Positions 1 to 5,128 of a stretch of DNA of 5,128 nt are shown here, in pieces. The stretch covers positions 337 to 5,464 of the forward strand of contig JALTGJ010000014.1 in the NCBI GenBank assembly GCA_027077185.1, in the 5' to 3' direction. Numbering within the stretch: position 1 is the stretch's first letter; each line of letters starts with the position of its first letter. A program made the translations under genes and the position numbers. The stretch is from Spirochaetales bacterium (lineage in GTDB: Bacteria > Spirochaetota > Spirochaetia > B11-G9). The notes beneath the pieces were generated by a model, which saw only the letters and a list, made by a program, of their open reading frames with translations, did not search any database and was not told where the DNA came from.

Positions 1-83
1 GTATTGTACCAGGCGATAAAGTCCGGGTAGCTCTTTCTCCATACGATCTTACCAGAGGCAGAATTATCTACAGAGAGAGATAA
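1..83 (+). CDS. infA: Translation initiation factor IF-1, C-terminal part (5' end off window)
   Basis: The visible frame starts at base 3 and encodes 26 residues before a TAA at 81-83. It reads IVPGDKVRVALSPYDLTRGR followed by IIYRER. This is the conserved C-terminal half of bacterial IF-1, an OB-fold protein that binds the ribosomal A site during 30S initiation. The PGDKV turn and the SPYDLTRGRI segment are diagnostic of the family. Bases 1-2 (gt) would fit the end of an Arg codon, as in the usual RI-PGD context. About two thirds of the gene lies outside the window. It is the only plus-strand gene here and converges on the transporter cluster. A stem-loop about 40 bp past its stop is the likely transcript end. 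Confidence 0.95.
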   Translation, partial: IVPGDKVRVALSPYDLTRGRIIYRER

Positions 84-123
84 TCTCTTTTTTATATAAT
101 AAACTTAATCCTATAATATAAGA

Positions 124-157
124 GAGCTGCTTAGTATTTTCCAAAGCGGCTCCTTTT
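124..157 (+). terminator. Probable rho-independent terminator of infA
   Basis: Arms GAGCTGCTT (124-132) and AAGCGGCTC (144-152) form a 9-bp stem with one G-U pair around an 11-nt loop. The stem is followed by C and four Ts (153-157). The T tract is short, so termination may be incomplete. It lies about 40 bp after the infA stop and in the right orientation for that transcript. Confidence 0.65.
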
Positions 158-173
158 AAATTCATAGTAAAAT

Positions 174-213
174 AAAAAGCAGCTCTGATTATAATAAACT
201 ATTATCAGAGCTG
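174..213 (-). terminator. Rho-independent terminator of the transporter operon
   Basis: Bases 180-189 (CAGCTCTGAT) and 204-213 (ATCAGAGCTG) are perfect reverse complements and form a 10-bp stem with a 14-nt AT-rich loop. Read on the minus strand, the stem is followed by GC and then five Ts (178-174), then ATTTTAC. It starts about 30 bp after the stop codon of the last permease gene, as expected for the end of the minus-strand transcript. Confidence 0.8.
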
Positions 214-242
214 ACGACTTACATTTTAAGGCCGGAACTAAA

Positions 243-1193
243 TCATCCGCCTTTTTCTTCCCTTCTATAGGGTTTTAACAGACCTGCGGGTACTGTTGCC
301 TTCCTGGATACACTTATAAGAGCTAAAATAGTAATTAGATAAGGAATCATCAGGAAAATATGAAATGGAAGATCCACTCCAAGGGACTGAAGCCTTAACT
401 GGAATGCATCAAGAAATCCAAAAATTAAACCTCCTGCAGCACCCATAAGGGGATTCCAGTTACCAAAAATTGTCATGGCTATGGCTATCCACCCTCTTCC
501 TCCAATTACATCTATAAGAAACATATTTTGCTGTGCAAGAGTTAAAAAAGCTCCTGCAATACCAAACAAAGCTCCCCCGGCAGCAAGGCACAGGGTTCTG
601 GTAAGATTTACATTAACACCTACTGTATCAGCAGCAAATGGATTTTGACCTATTGTCCGGATCCTTAAACCTGCCCTGGTGCGAAATAAAAATATTGAGA
701 TAATAGGTATTAGTGCCCAGGTAATATAGGTAAGACTATATTGAGAAAAAAAGCTGGGTCCTATTATTGGAATTTTAGAAAGTAAGGGAATTACCATTGG
801 TGTAAAGGGGTCTATTACCGGAGGAACAGTAGGCGAGCCTACTACCAATCGATAGATAAACATAGCAAGACCACTGGCAAATAATGTTATGCCAAGACCG
901 GAAACATGCTGACTCAATCCAAAGTAAACTGCCAATACTGCCATAAGAAGAGAAAGAACTATCCCACCTAAAGCTGCAACAAAAACTCCCAGCCATAGAT
1001 TACCTGTGGCAAGAGTTGTTAAAAAACCTGCAGCAGCACCAAAAAGCATAGTACCCTCTATACCAAGGTTTAATACTCCTGCTCTCTCTGTTATAATTTC
1101 CCCAAGGGTGGCAAGTATAATTGGCGTAGACATTCTTAGTGTTGCAGCCAGAAGACCAGTTATAAAAGTAACTGAAAATATTTCACTCATCAT
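243..1193 (-). CDS. BMP-type nucleoside/nucleobase ABC transporter permease 2 (NupQ-like)
   Basis: This 316-aa inner-membrane permease belongs to the BPD_transp_2 family (COG1079 type; B. subtilis NupQ and treponemal RfuD are family members). It should pair with the upstream permease to form the import channel. Diagnostic segments are ERAGVLNLGIEG at residues 36-47, the cytoplasmic coupling loop GLRIRTIGQNPFAADTVGVN near 175-194, and GRGWIAIA near 232-239, with roughly eight to ten hydrophobic segments. The length is normal. The start chosen is ATG 1193-1191, whose A overlaps the upstream TGA stop (ATGA at 1190-1193), with AAGGTGG 8 nt upstream. A second ATG follows at once (1190-1188) and cannot be excluded. 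A GTG at 1205 lies inside the Shine-Dalgarno and is not credible. It is the last gene of the operon, followed by a terminator. The substrate is inferred from context only. Confidence 0.92.
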   Translation of the reverse strand: MMSEIFSVTFITGLLAATLRMSTPIILATLGEIITERAGVLNLGIEGTMLFGAAAGFLTTLATGNLWLGVFVAALGGIVLSLLMAVLAVYFGLSQHVSGLGITLFASGLAMFIYRLVVGSPTVPPVIDPFTPMVIPLLSKIPIIGPSFFSQYSLTYITWALIPIISIFLFRTRAGLRIRTIGQNPFAADTVGVNVNLTRTLCLAAGGALFGIAGAFLTLAQQNMFLIDVIGGRGWIAIAMTIFGNWNPLMGAAGGLIFGFLDAFQLRLQSLGVDLPFHIFLMIPYLITILALISVSRKATVPAGLLKPYRREEKGG

Positions 1194-2251
1194 GATTTTG
1201 TCCACCTTATTTTATACTCTGTAAGAAGAAGAAATATGAGCATTGTCATTAAAGAAACTCCTTCAATAATCCCGGTAATATATATGGGAATTCCAGCAAC
1301 ACGGCTCATAGTCTGAGCACCAACACTTATTATACTAAAAAAGAATGCTGCCAAAGCTACACCAACAGGATGAAGATTTCCAAGCATAGCAATTACAATA
1401 CCTGTATAACCATAACCTGGAGATATATCCATCATTAGATGATGCTGTATCGCTCCAATCTCACCAACACCGGCCAATCCGGCAAGTCCACCGGAAATAA
1501 TTGCTGTTTTAAGAATAACCATTCCTGTATTGATTCCACCAAATTTTGCAGCCTCAAGATTTATGCCCACTCCTCTGGACTGATACCCAAAAACCGTTTT
1601 ACTGTTTATAAACCATATAACAAGTATTGCTACAAGTGAAATTATTATTCCAAAATGGAATCTTGATCTTGCAATTAGTATGGGATAAAAAGCTGAATCC
1701 ATTATACTGGCGGACCTGGGCCAGGCAGAACCTGGCATCTGAAGAGGGCCAAATAGAAGTGCCCCCATAATATGCAGCATTACATAGTTTAACAGAAGAG
1801 TTGTTACAACATCATCCACTTTAAGTTTTGTTTTTAAAAATGCAGGAATTGTTGCCCATAAACCTCCGGCAAAGAAACCCATTATTATCATTAATGGAAG
1901 CACCATAAACGAAGGAAGCCATGTAAAATAGACACCGACCCATGTTGCAGCTATTGCTCCTGCAAATAACTGCCCCTCAGCACCAATATTCCAGAACCTT
2001 GCCCGAAAAGCAAATGCTACAGCGAGTCCTGTCAGTACCAGTGGACTTGCTTTTACAAAAGTTTCCAGTAAATTAAATTTGCTTCCCAAAGCCCCATGGA
2101 ACAATGCACCATACGCCCTAAATACATTACCTCCGGCAATAATTATTGGAATAGCGGTAATCAACAGGGTTACCAAAACTGCTGCAACAGGAATTACAAG
2201 TATAACCCATGAAGGAAGAGGTTTACGTTTTACTATACTCATACTTATCAT
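1190..2251 (-). CDS. BMP-type nucleoside/nucleobase ABC transporter permease 1 (NupP-like)
   Basis: This 353-aa inner-membrane permease is of the BPD_transp_2/COG4603 type (NupP/RfuC group). Residues 1-12 are short and basic, followed by the first membrane helix at about 14-39. Family hallmarks are FWNIGAEGQLFAG at 86-98, KVDDVVTTLLLNY at 144-156, the cytoplasmic loop with R226, G229, N231 and AAKFGGI at 234-240 (likely contact with the ATPase), and SPGYGYTGIVIAMLG at 277-291. About eight to ten hydrophobic segments are visible and the length is typical. The start ATG 2251-2249 overlaps the ATPase stop as ATGA (2248-2251), with GGGGTG 5 nt upstream. A second ATG at 2242 is too far from that site. 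Its own stop overlaps the start of permease 2 in the same way, so the two permeases are probably made in equal amounts. Confidence 0.93.
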   Translation of the reverse strand: MISMSIVKRKPLPSWVILVIPVAAVLVTLLITAIPIIIAGGNVFRAYGALFHGALGSKFNLLETFVKASPLVLTGLAVAFAFRARFWNIGAEGQLFAGAIAATWVGVYFTWLPSFMVLPLMIIMGFFAGGLWATIPAFLKTKLKVDDVVTTLLLNYVMLHIMGALLFGPLQMPGSAWPRSASIMDSAFYPILIARSRFHFGIIISLVAILVIWFINSKTVFGYQSRGVGINLEAAKFGGINTGMVILKTAIISGGLAGLAGVGEIGAIQHHLMMDISPGYGYTGIVIAMLGNLHPVGVALAAFFFSIISVGAQTMSRVAGIPIYITGIIEGVSLMTMLIFLLLTEYKIRWTKS

Positions 2252-3756
2252 GATGTCACCCCGCTCATCCAGAGACCAATCGTGTCTCTGTCAGCTTCTT
2301 TTGAACTCATTTCACCCATTATTTTCCCTTCATACATAACAATAATACGATCACTTAATAAAAAAATTTCATCAAGATCATCTGAAATCAGGAGAACACC
2401 CGAACCGGCTGTTTTTTGATTAAGAATGGCCTGATGAACATATTCCATAGCACCCACATCCAAACCTCTGGTTGGCTGACAAGCTACGACCACCTTAGGA
2501 TTACCAGCCAGCTCTCTGGCAAGTATAACTTTTTGTAGATTACCCCCGGAAAGGGTCTTTACAGGAACATCCATGCCATCAGTTTTAACACTGAAATTAT
2601 CAATACAACTCTGTGAAAATGAGCGAATTTCATTCATATTTATAAGCCCGTTTTTTGAAATAGGCTCCTGTACATGACTCTCCAAAATCATATTTTCTTT
2701 TACAGAAAGATCCATAAATAAACCCGTGGCTATTCTGTCTTCAGGTATTCTTGCCATACCAGTTTTGATAATGGCTGAAGGACTTCCACCGGGAACAGAT
2801 TTACCTGAAACCATAATTTCTCCCTGTTCCGGCTTAACCTGTCCAAAAAGCATTTCTGACAACTCAGTTTGTCCATTTCCAGAAACTCCCGCAACTCCAA
2901 GAACTTCTCCTTCCCTAAGTGTAAAACTAAGATCATTCACAGCAACTATCCCTCTGCTGTTTCTTGCCTTAAGATGTTTTGCTTCCAGTACAGGTTTCCC
3001 AATCTTAGCTTCCCCTTTTTCAAGTCGTTCTAATAACTCACGACCCACCATAAGACTGGCAAGTTCAGGAATTGTTGCTTCTGAAACCTTTCTCTCTGCT
3101 ACTCTCTTACCAGACCGAAGGACTACAACTCTATCACAGATATCCATAACTTCCTGCAGATGGTGGGAAATAAATATTATTGAATGCCCTCTATCAACTA
3201 AAGTATGAAGAGTCTCAAATAACTCAATAGTCTCTGTCGGAGCAAGAACAGCAGTAGGCTCATCCATAATTAATATTTTTGCCCCTCTGTACAGAGCTTT
3301 CAATATTTCCAGCTTCTGCTGCTCCCCTATTGAAAGGGTCCATACAATAGCTTTTGGATCCAGATTAAGACCAAACTCCTGTTCAATTTTAAGAAGTTTT
3401 GCCGTTGCTTTCTTTTTATCCAGAAAGAAACTGCCTTCCATTCCTATCATAACATTCTCAAGTACAGTCTGAGTCTGAACCAGAGTAAAGTGCTGATGAA
3501 TCATAGCAATCCCATGATTTATGGCATCCCTTGGAGAATTAAATGTTACTTCCTCTCCGTTTATCAGCAGTGTACCACCATCCAGATTGTAATAGCCGAA
3601 CAAAACATTCATTAGAGTTGTTTTACCAGCTCCATTTTCACCTAATAGCCCAACAACTTCTTTTGGATACAGCTTTAGATCAACCTTATCATTTGCAATT
3701 ACATCTACAAAACGTTTGGTAACAGCCCGCATTTCGATAACTGCTTGTTTTTCCAG
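2248..3756 (-). CDS. BMP-type ABC importer double ATPase (NupO-like), apparent CTG start
   Basis: This cytoplasmic ATPase has two fused nucleotide-binding domains and powers the importer. Numbering here is from the ATG at 3732. Domain 1 is intact: Walker A GENGAGKT 31-38, Q-loop Q80, signature LSIGEQQ 133-139, Walker B ILIMDEPT 153-160 with E158, and switch H190. Domain 2 is degenerate, as usual in the sugar/BMP class: GVSGNGQTE 282-290 lacks the Walker lysine, the signature LSGGNLQK 394-401 is intact, CQPTRGLD has Q419 in place of the catalytic Glu, and D451 replaces the switch His. Hydrolysis is therefore probably at one site. The ATG at 3732 has no Shine-Dalgarno and would cut off the first strand (QAVIE) that relatives carry. 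GGGAGGG at 3764-3770 sits 7 nt upstream of an in-frame CTG at 3756-3754, giving 502 aa. ATT at 3759 is an alternative. An in-frame TAG at 3780-3778 rules out anything longer. Confidence 0.9.
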   Translation of the reverse strand: MEKQAVIEMRAVTKRFVDVIANDKVDLKLYPKEVVGLLGENGAGKTTLMNVLFGYYNLDGGTLLINGEEVTFNSPRDAINHGIAMIHQHFTLVQTQTVLENVMIGMEGSFFLDKKKATAKLLKIEQEFGLNLDPKAIVWTLSIGEQQKLEILKALYRGAKILIMDEPTAVLAPTETIELFETLHTLVDRGHSIIFISHHLQEVMDICDRVVVLRSGKRVAERKVSEATIPELASLMVGRELLERLEKGEAKIGKPVLEAKHLKARNSRGIVAVNDLSFTLREGEVLGVAGVSGNGQTELSEMLFGQVKPEQGEIMVSGKSVPGGSPSAIIKTGMARIPEDRIATGLFMDLSVKENMILESHVQEPISKNGLINMNEIRSFSQSCIDNFSVKTDGMDVPVKTLSGGNLQKVILARELAGNPKVVVACQPTRGLDVGAMEYVHQAILNQKTAGSGVLLISDDLDEIFLLSDRIIVMYEGKIMGEMSSKEADRDTIGLWMSGVTS

Positions 3757-3763
3757 AATCCTA

Positions 3764-3770
3764 CCCTCCC
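3764..3770 (-). promoter_or_regulatory. Ribosome binding site that places the ATPase start upstream of the first ATG
   Basis: Read on the minus strand this is GGGAGGG, close to the ideal anti-16S match. It lies 7 nt before CTG 3756 and 4 nt before ATT 3759, but 31 nt before the first ATG at 3732, which is too far to serve it. No ATG, GTG or TTG occurs in frame between this site and 3732. Confidence 0.7.
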
Positions 3771-3786
3771 TATTTCTCTATAAACT

Positions 3787-3827
3787 AAAAAACCGGTCCG
3801 GCTTTCTTAAAAAGAAAGACAGACCGG
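3787..3827 (-). terminator. Intra-operon rho-independent terminator/attenuator
   Basis: On the minus strand, CCGGTC (3827-3822) pairs with GACCGG (3798-3793). CTTTCTT (3818-3812) pairs with AAGAAAG (3808-3802) around a 3-nt loop, and a 3x3 internal loop separates the two helices. The stem runs directly into six Ts (3792-3787). It begins 16 bp after the binding-protein stop codon and ends shortly before the ATPase ribosome binding site. No clear promoter fits between it and the ATPase gene, so the downstream genes probably depend on read-through. Confidence 0.85.
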
Positions 3828-3843
3828 CTGCTAAATATAAAAA

Positions 3844-4839
3844 TTAGTCAGATACTGTTGGTTCCTCAATTACAGGAACTACAAATGTTCCAGCAATTAT
3901 CTGTTTCTGAACTTCCGCAACCTTTGCTTTGACATCTGCAGGAATCTTTGATTCAAGGCCATGATAGGGAGCAAGTCTTGAACCGCCTGCAGCCATCATA
4001 GACCAGTCTTTAAGATTTTTAGCTGTCCAGGTACCATTTTGAACTGCTTCTACACTCTTTTTTATTAAAGGATACATATCCCATACACAACTTGTCAGGA
4101 CAGTGTCCGGAGCAAGTGAATTTTGATCTGTCATATTTCCAAATGCATAAATTCCAGCATCTTTTGCAGCTTCAAATACACCAAATCTTTCGGCAAACAG
4201 TAAATCTGCTCCGCCTTCTATCATTGCTACAGCAGCTTCTTTAGCCTTTGGAGGATCAAACCAGCTGCCAATCATTGCAACTTTAACTTTTACATCAGGA
4301 TTAACAGAAAGCGCGCCTGCCTTGAAAGCACCTACAAGACGATTAACTTCAGGTATAGGAATTGCGGCAACAACACCTAATACGTTACTTTTTGTCATCA
4401 TACCGGCAATAATTCCACTTAAATATGCAGGTTCGTGAATCCAGTTATCAAATACGCTGAAATTAGGAGCCTGAATATCAAACTCAGAACCAAAAGCATA
4501 GGCAATATTGGGATAATCTTTTGCAACAGCTCTGGCTGGTTCTTCACCTGCCATAAAACCATCACCAATTATCAGATTAAACCCACGTTCTGAATATTCT
4601 CTTACAACTTTAGCATAATCTGCAGCCTGTACATTTTCTGCAAACTCATAAGTAATACCCATTTCATCGGCAACTTTTAATGCTGCTACATGTATAGCAC
4701 CATCCCAGGGTTCCTCAATGGATGTCTGAAAAATGGCAGCCAGTTTAAATGTACCATCAGCTTGTTCACCAGAACCTCCTGCAAATGCAAAAGAAGCTGC
4801 AAACAATACTATTAGTGCAACCAGTAAAAATTTCTTCAT
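3844..4839 (-). CDS. BMP-family periplasmic nucleoside/nucleobase-binding protein
   Basis: This 331-aa substrate-binding protein belongs to the BMP family (COG1744, type 1 periplasmic fold; PnrA/TmpC and Brucella purine-binding relatives). Residues 1-20 (MKKFLLVALIVLFAASFAFA) are a clear signal peptide with an AFA|GG type I cleavage site. No cysteine lies nearby, so it does not look lipidated, unlike TmpC/PnrA. The mature protein starts a beta strand with FKLAAIFQTS at 31-40. EEPWDGA follows at 42-48, then GDGF at 92-95, the hinge-region GSWFDPPKAKEAA at 191-203, ADLLFAE at 211-217, and CVWDMYP at 251-257. W45, F37 and W253 are candidate ligand-stacking residues (inference). The start is fixed by AGGAGG at 4847-4852, 7 nt before ATG 4839. 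An upstream in-frame ATG at 4941 lies inside the deaminase gene and its extension reads through a palindrome, so I reject it. The ligand is unknown; the neighbouring deaminase suggests cytosine or a related base or nucleoside. Confidence 0.92.
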   Translation of the reverse strand: MKKFLLVALIVLFAASFAFAGGSGEQADGTFKLAAIFQTSIEEPWDGAIHVAALKVADEMGITYEFAENVQAADYAKVVREYSERGFNLIIGDGFMAGEEPARAVAKDYPNIAYAFGSEFDIQAPNFSVFDNWIHEPAYLSGIIAGMMTKSNVLGVVAAIPIPEVNRLVGAFKAGALSVNPDVKVKVAMIGSWFDPPKAKEAAVAMIEGGADLLFAERFGVFEAAKDAGIYAFGNMTDQNSLAPDTVLTSCVWDMYPLIKKSVEAVQNGTWTAKNLKDWSMMAAGGSRLAPYHGLESKIPADVKAKVAEVQKQIIAGTFVVPVIEEPTVSD

Positions 4840-4846
4840 TTCTCTT

Positions 4847-4852
4847 CCTCCT
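4847..4852 (-). promoter_or_regulatory. Strong ribosome binding site of the binding-protein gene
   Basis: Minus-strand AGGAGG lies 7 nt before ATG 4839-4837. It is the best Shine-Dalgarno in the window and selects the start that yields an immediate signal peptide. This fits a protein made in excess over its transporter. Confidence 0.9.
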
Positions 4853-4866
4853 AAAAAATTTTGTGA

Positions 4867-4896
4867 ATTATTATTAACCGTAGGGGTGTATTGCAA
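4867..4896 (-). promoter_or_regulatory. Possible sigma-70 promoter for the binding-protein gene
   Basis: Minus-strand TTGCAA (4896-4891), at the centre of the palindrome, is a 4/6 match to a -35 box. AATAAT (4872-4867), 18 nt downstream, is a 5/6 match to a -10 box. Initiation would give a leader of roughly 20-25 nt ending in the strong ribosome binding site. The region is AT-rich, so chance matches are easy and this is only a candidate. Confidence 0.25.
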
Positions 4897-4909
4897 TACA
4901 CCCCTACGG
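4878..4909. repeat. Perfect 32-bp palindrome (REP/MITE-like)
   Basis: CCGTAGGGGTGTATTG (4878-4893) is followed directly by its exact reverse complement (4894-4909), with no spacer. It lies 12 bp past the deaminase stop and about 25 bp before the binding-protein ribosome binding site. Its GTAGGGG...CCCCTAC ends are GC-rich inside an AT-rich gap. From memory, palindromes with the same outer GTAGGGG/CCCCTAC blocks recur as dispersed repeats in many environmental bacteria; I cannot test copy number here. In RNA it would form a 14-16 bp hairpin on either strand. The minus-strand sequence after it (TTAATAATAATTC) is a poor T tract, so termination is possible but not the clear role. Only one copy is in the window. 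Confidence 0.9.
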
Positions 4910-4921
4910 ACGTCACCTATT

Positions 4922-5128
4922 TTATTCCCCGATATCCTCATTCCACAATTCCGGGTTATCCTTTATAAACTTATCCATAATATCCTTACATTCAGGACTG
5001 TCAATAATCTCCAGCTCAACACCCCGTTCACGAAGATAGCTTTCCGGACCCTGAAAAGTTTTATTTTCCCCTACAACTACCTTAGGAATTTTATACAGCA
5101 ATGCTGCTCCACTGCACATATCACAGGG
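4922..5128 (-). CDS. Cytosine deaminase (yeast Fcy1-type nucleoside deaminase family), C-terminal part
   Basis: The last 68 residues of a zinc-dependent cytidine/deoxycytidylate-deaminase-fold enzyme are visible; the start lies beyond base 5128. The fragment opens with PCDMCSGA, the PCxxC motif whose two cysteines bind zinc. The HxE half of the site is off the window. It then closely follows yeast cytosine deaminase: IPKVVVGENKTF, YLRERGVELEIID, CKDIMDKFI, and a C-terminus ending LWNEDIGE. The positions of yeast F114, W152, D155 and I156, which line the cytosine pocket, are all conserved, and the chain ends at the same residue. This favours cytosine to uracil plus ammonia (EC 3.5.4.1) over guanine or tRNA-adenosine deamination. 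It is cytoplasmic, with no C-terminal extension. It is on the same strand as the transporter and about 80 bp upstream of it, probably co-transcribed unless the intervening palindrome interrupts. The comparison is from memory. Confidence 0.85.
   Translation of the reverse strand, partial: PCDMCSGAALLYKIPKVVVGENKTFQGPESYLRERGVELEIIDSPECKDIMDKFIKDNPELWNEDIGE

Larger units (their letters stand above)
84..242. other. Convergent intergenic region, no gene seen
   Basis: This AT-rich gap lies between the infA stop and the stop of the last permease. It contains the two opposed terminators and nothing else that I can support. A short AGAGA/TCTCT repeat overlaps the infA stop codon (76-88) just before six Ts (88-93). 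It could add weak termination for infA. Confidence 0.7.

Noticed and set aside
76..93. Second infA terminator formed by AGAGA/TCTCT next to six Ts
   Set aside because: The stem is only five A/G-T/C pairs with a 3-nt loop over the stop codon. It is too weak to call, compared with the stem at 124-152.
775..996. Small frames on other strands or phases within the transporter genes (775-996, 1006-1224, 1439-1639, 2079-2339, 2726-3208, 2730-2936)
   Set aside because: Each lies inside a well-supported transporter gene, none resembles a known family, and low-complexity membrane-coding DNA often leaves open shadow frames.
1194..1205. GTG at 1205-1203 as the start of permease 2 (320 aa)
   Set aside because: The GTG is part of the AAGGTGG Shine-Dalgarno itself. 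ATG 1193 has correct spacing and the same ATGA overlap seen at the previous gene junction.
2248..3756. Loss of key catalytic residues in the second ATPase domain as a sign of decay
   Set aside because: The degenerate Walker A, the Gln in place of Glu and the missing switch His are usual for the second domain of sugar/BMP-class ATPases. The reading frame is intact and domain 1 is complete.
4840..4921. Riboswitch upstream of the binding-protein gene
   Set aside because: The gap is about 80 bp, much of it taken by the palindrome. I see no purine, PreQ1 or FMN riboswitch core motifs and no room for an aptamer plus expression platform.
4840..4941. N-terminal extension of the binding protein to an ATG at 4941 (365 aa)
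   Set aside because: It would overlap the deaminase gene, translate the palindrome, and bury the signal peptide 34 residues inside. ATG 4839 has an excellent ribosome binding site and puts the signal peptide at the N-terminus.

Overview
This AT-rich window holds the 3' end of infA on the plus strand. Converging on it from the minus strand is a five-gene cluster: the C-terminal part of a yeast-type cytosine deaminase, then a complete BMP-family (NupNOPQ/Rfu-like) ABC importer made of a binding protein, a double ATPase and two permeases. The most likely source is a diderm bacterium, probably a spirochaete. The binding protein has a signal peptide with an AFA|GG cleavage site and no lipobox cysteine, which implies a periplasm. 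Short hydrophobic leaders followed by GGSGE are also common in spirochaete binding proteins. The taxonomic call is an inference from general look and is only moderately secure.

Layout from left to right: the infA tail (ending at 83); a convergent intergenic region of about 160 bp with a plus-strand terminator (124-157) and a minus-strand terminator (174-213); then, all on the minus strand, permease 2 (243-1193), permease 1 (1190-2251), ATPase (2248-3756), a strong intergenic terminator (3787-3827), binding protein (3844-4839), a perfect 32-bp palindrome (4878-4909), and the deaminase fragment (4922-5128, which continues off the window). Transcription of the cluster runs right to left. The ATPase/permease and permease/permease junctions are both 4-nt ATGA overlaps, so the three genes are probably translationally coupled.

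Working model: the binding protein captures a nucleoside or nucleobase in the periplasm, the two permeases form the channel, and the ATPase drives import. The adjacent deaminase keeps the residues that line the cytosine pocket of yeast Fcy1, so the cluster may import cytosine, or a related base or nucleoside, and convert it to uracil. The terminator between the binding-protein gene and the ATPase gene should make the binding protein more abundant than the membrane parts.

I do not see a wholly new system here. The points worth a second look are the perfect palindrome, the ATPase gene's apparent non-AUG start, the deaminase-transporter pairing, and the missing lipid anchor of the binding protein.
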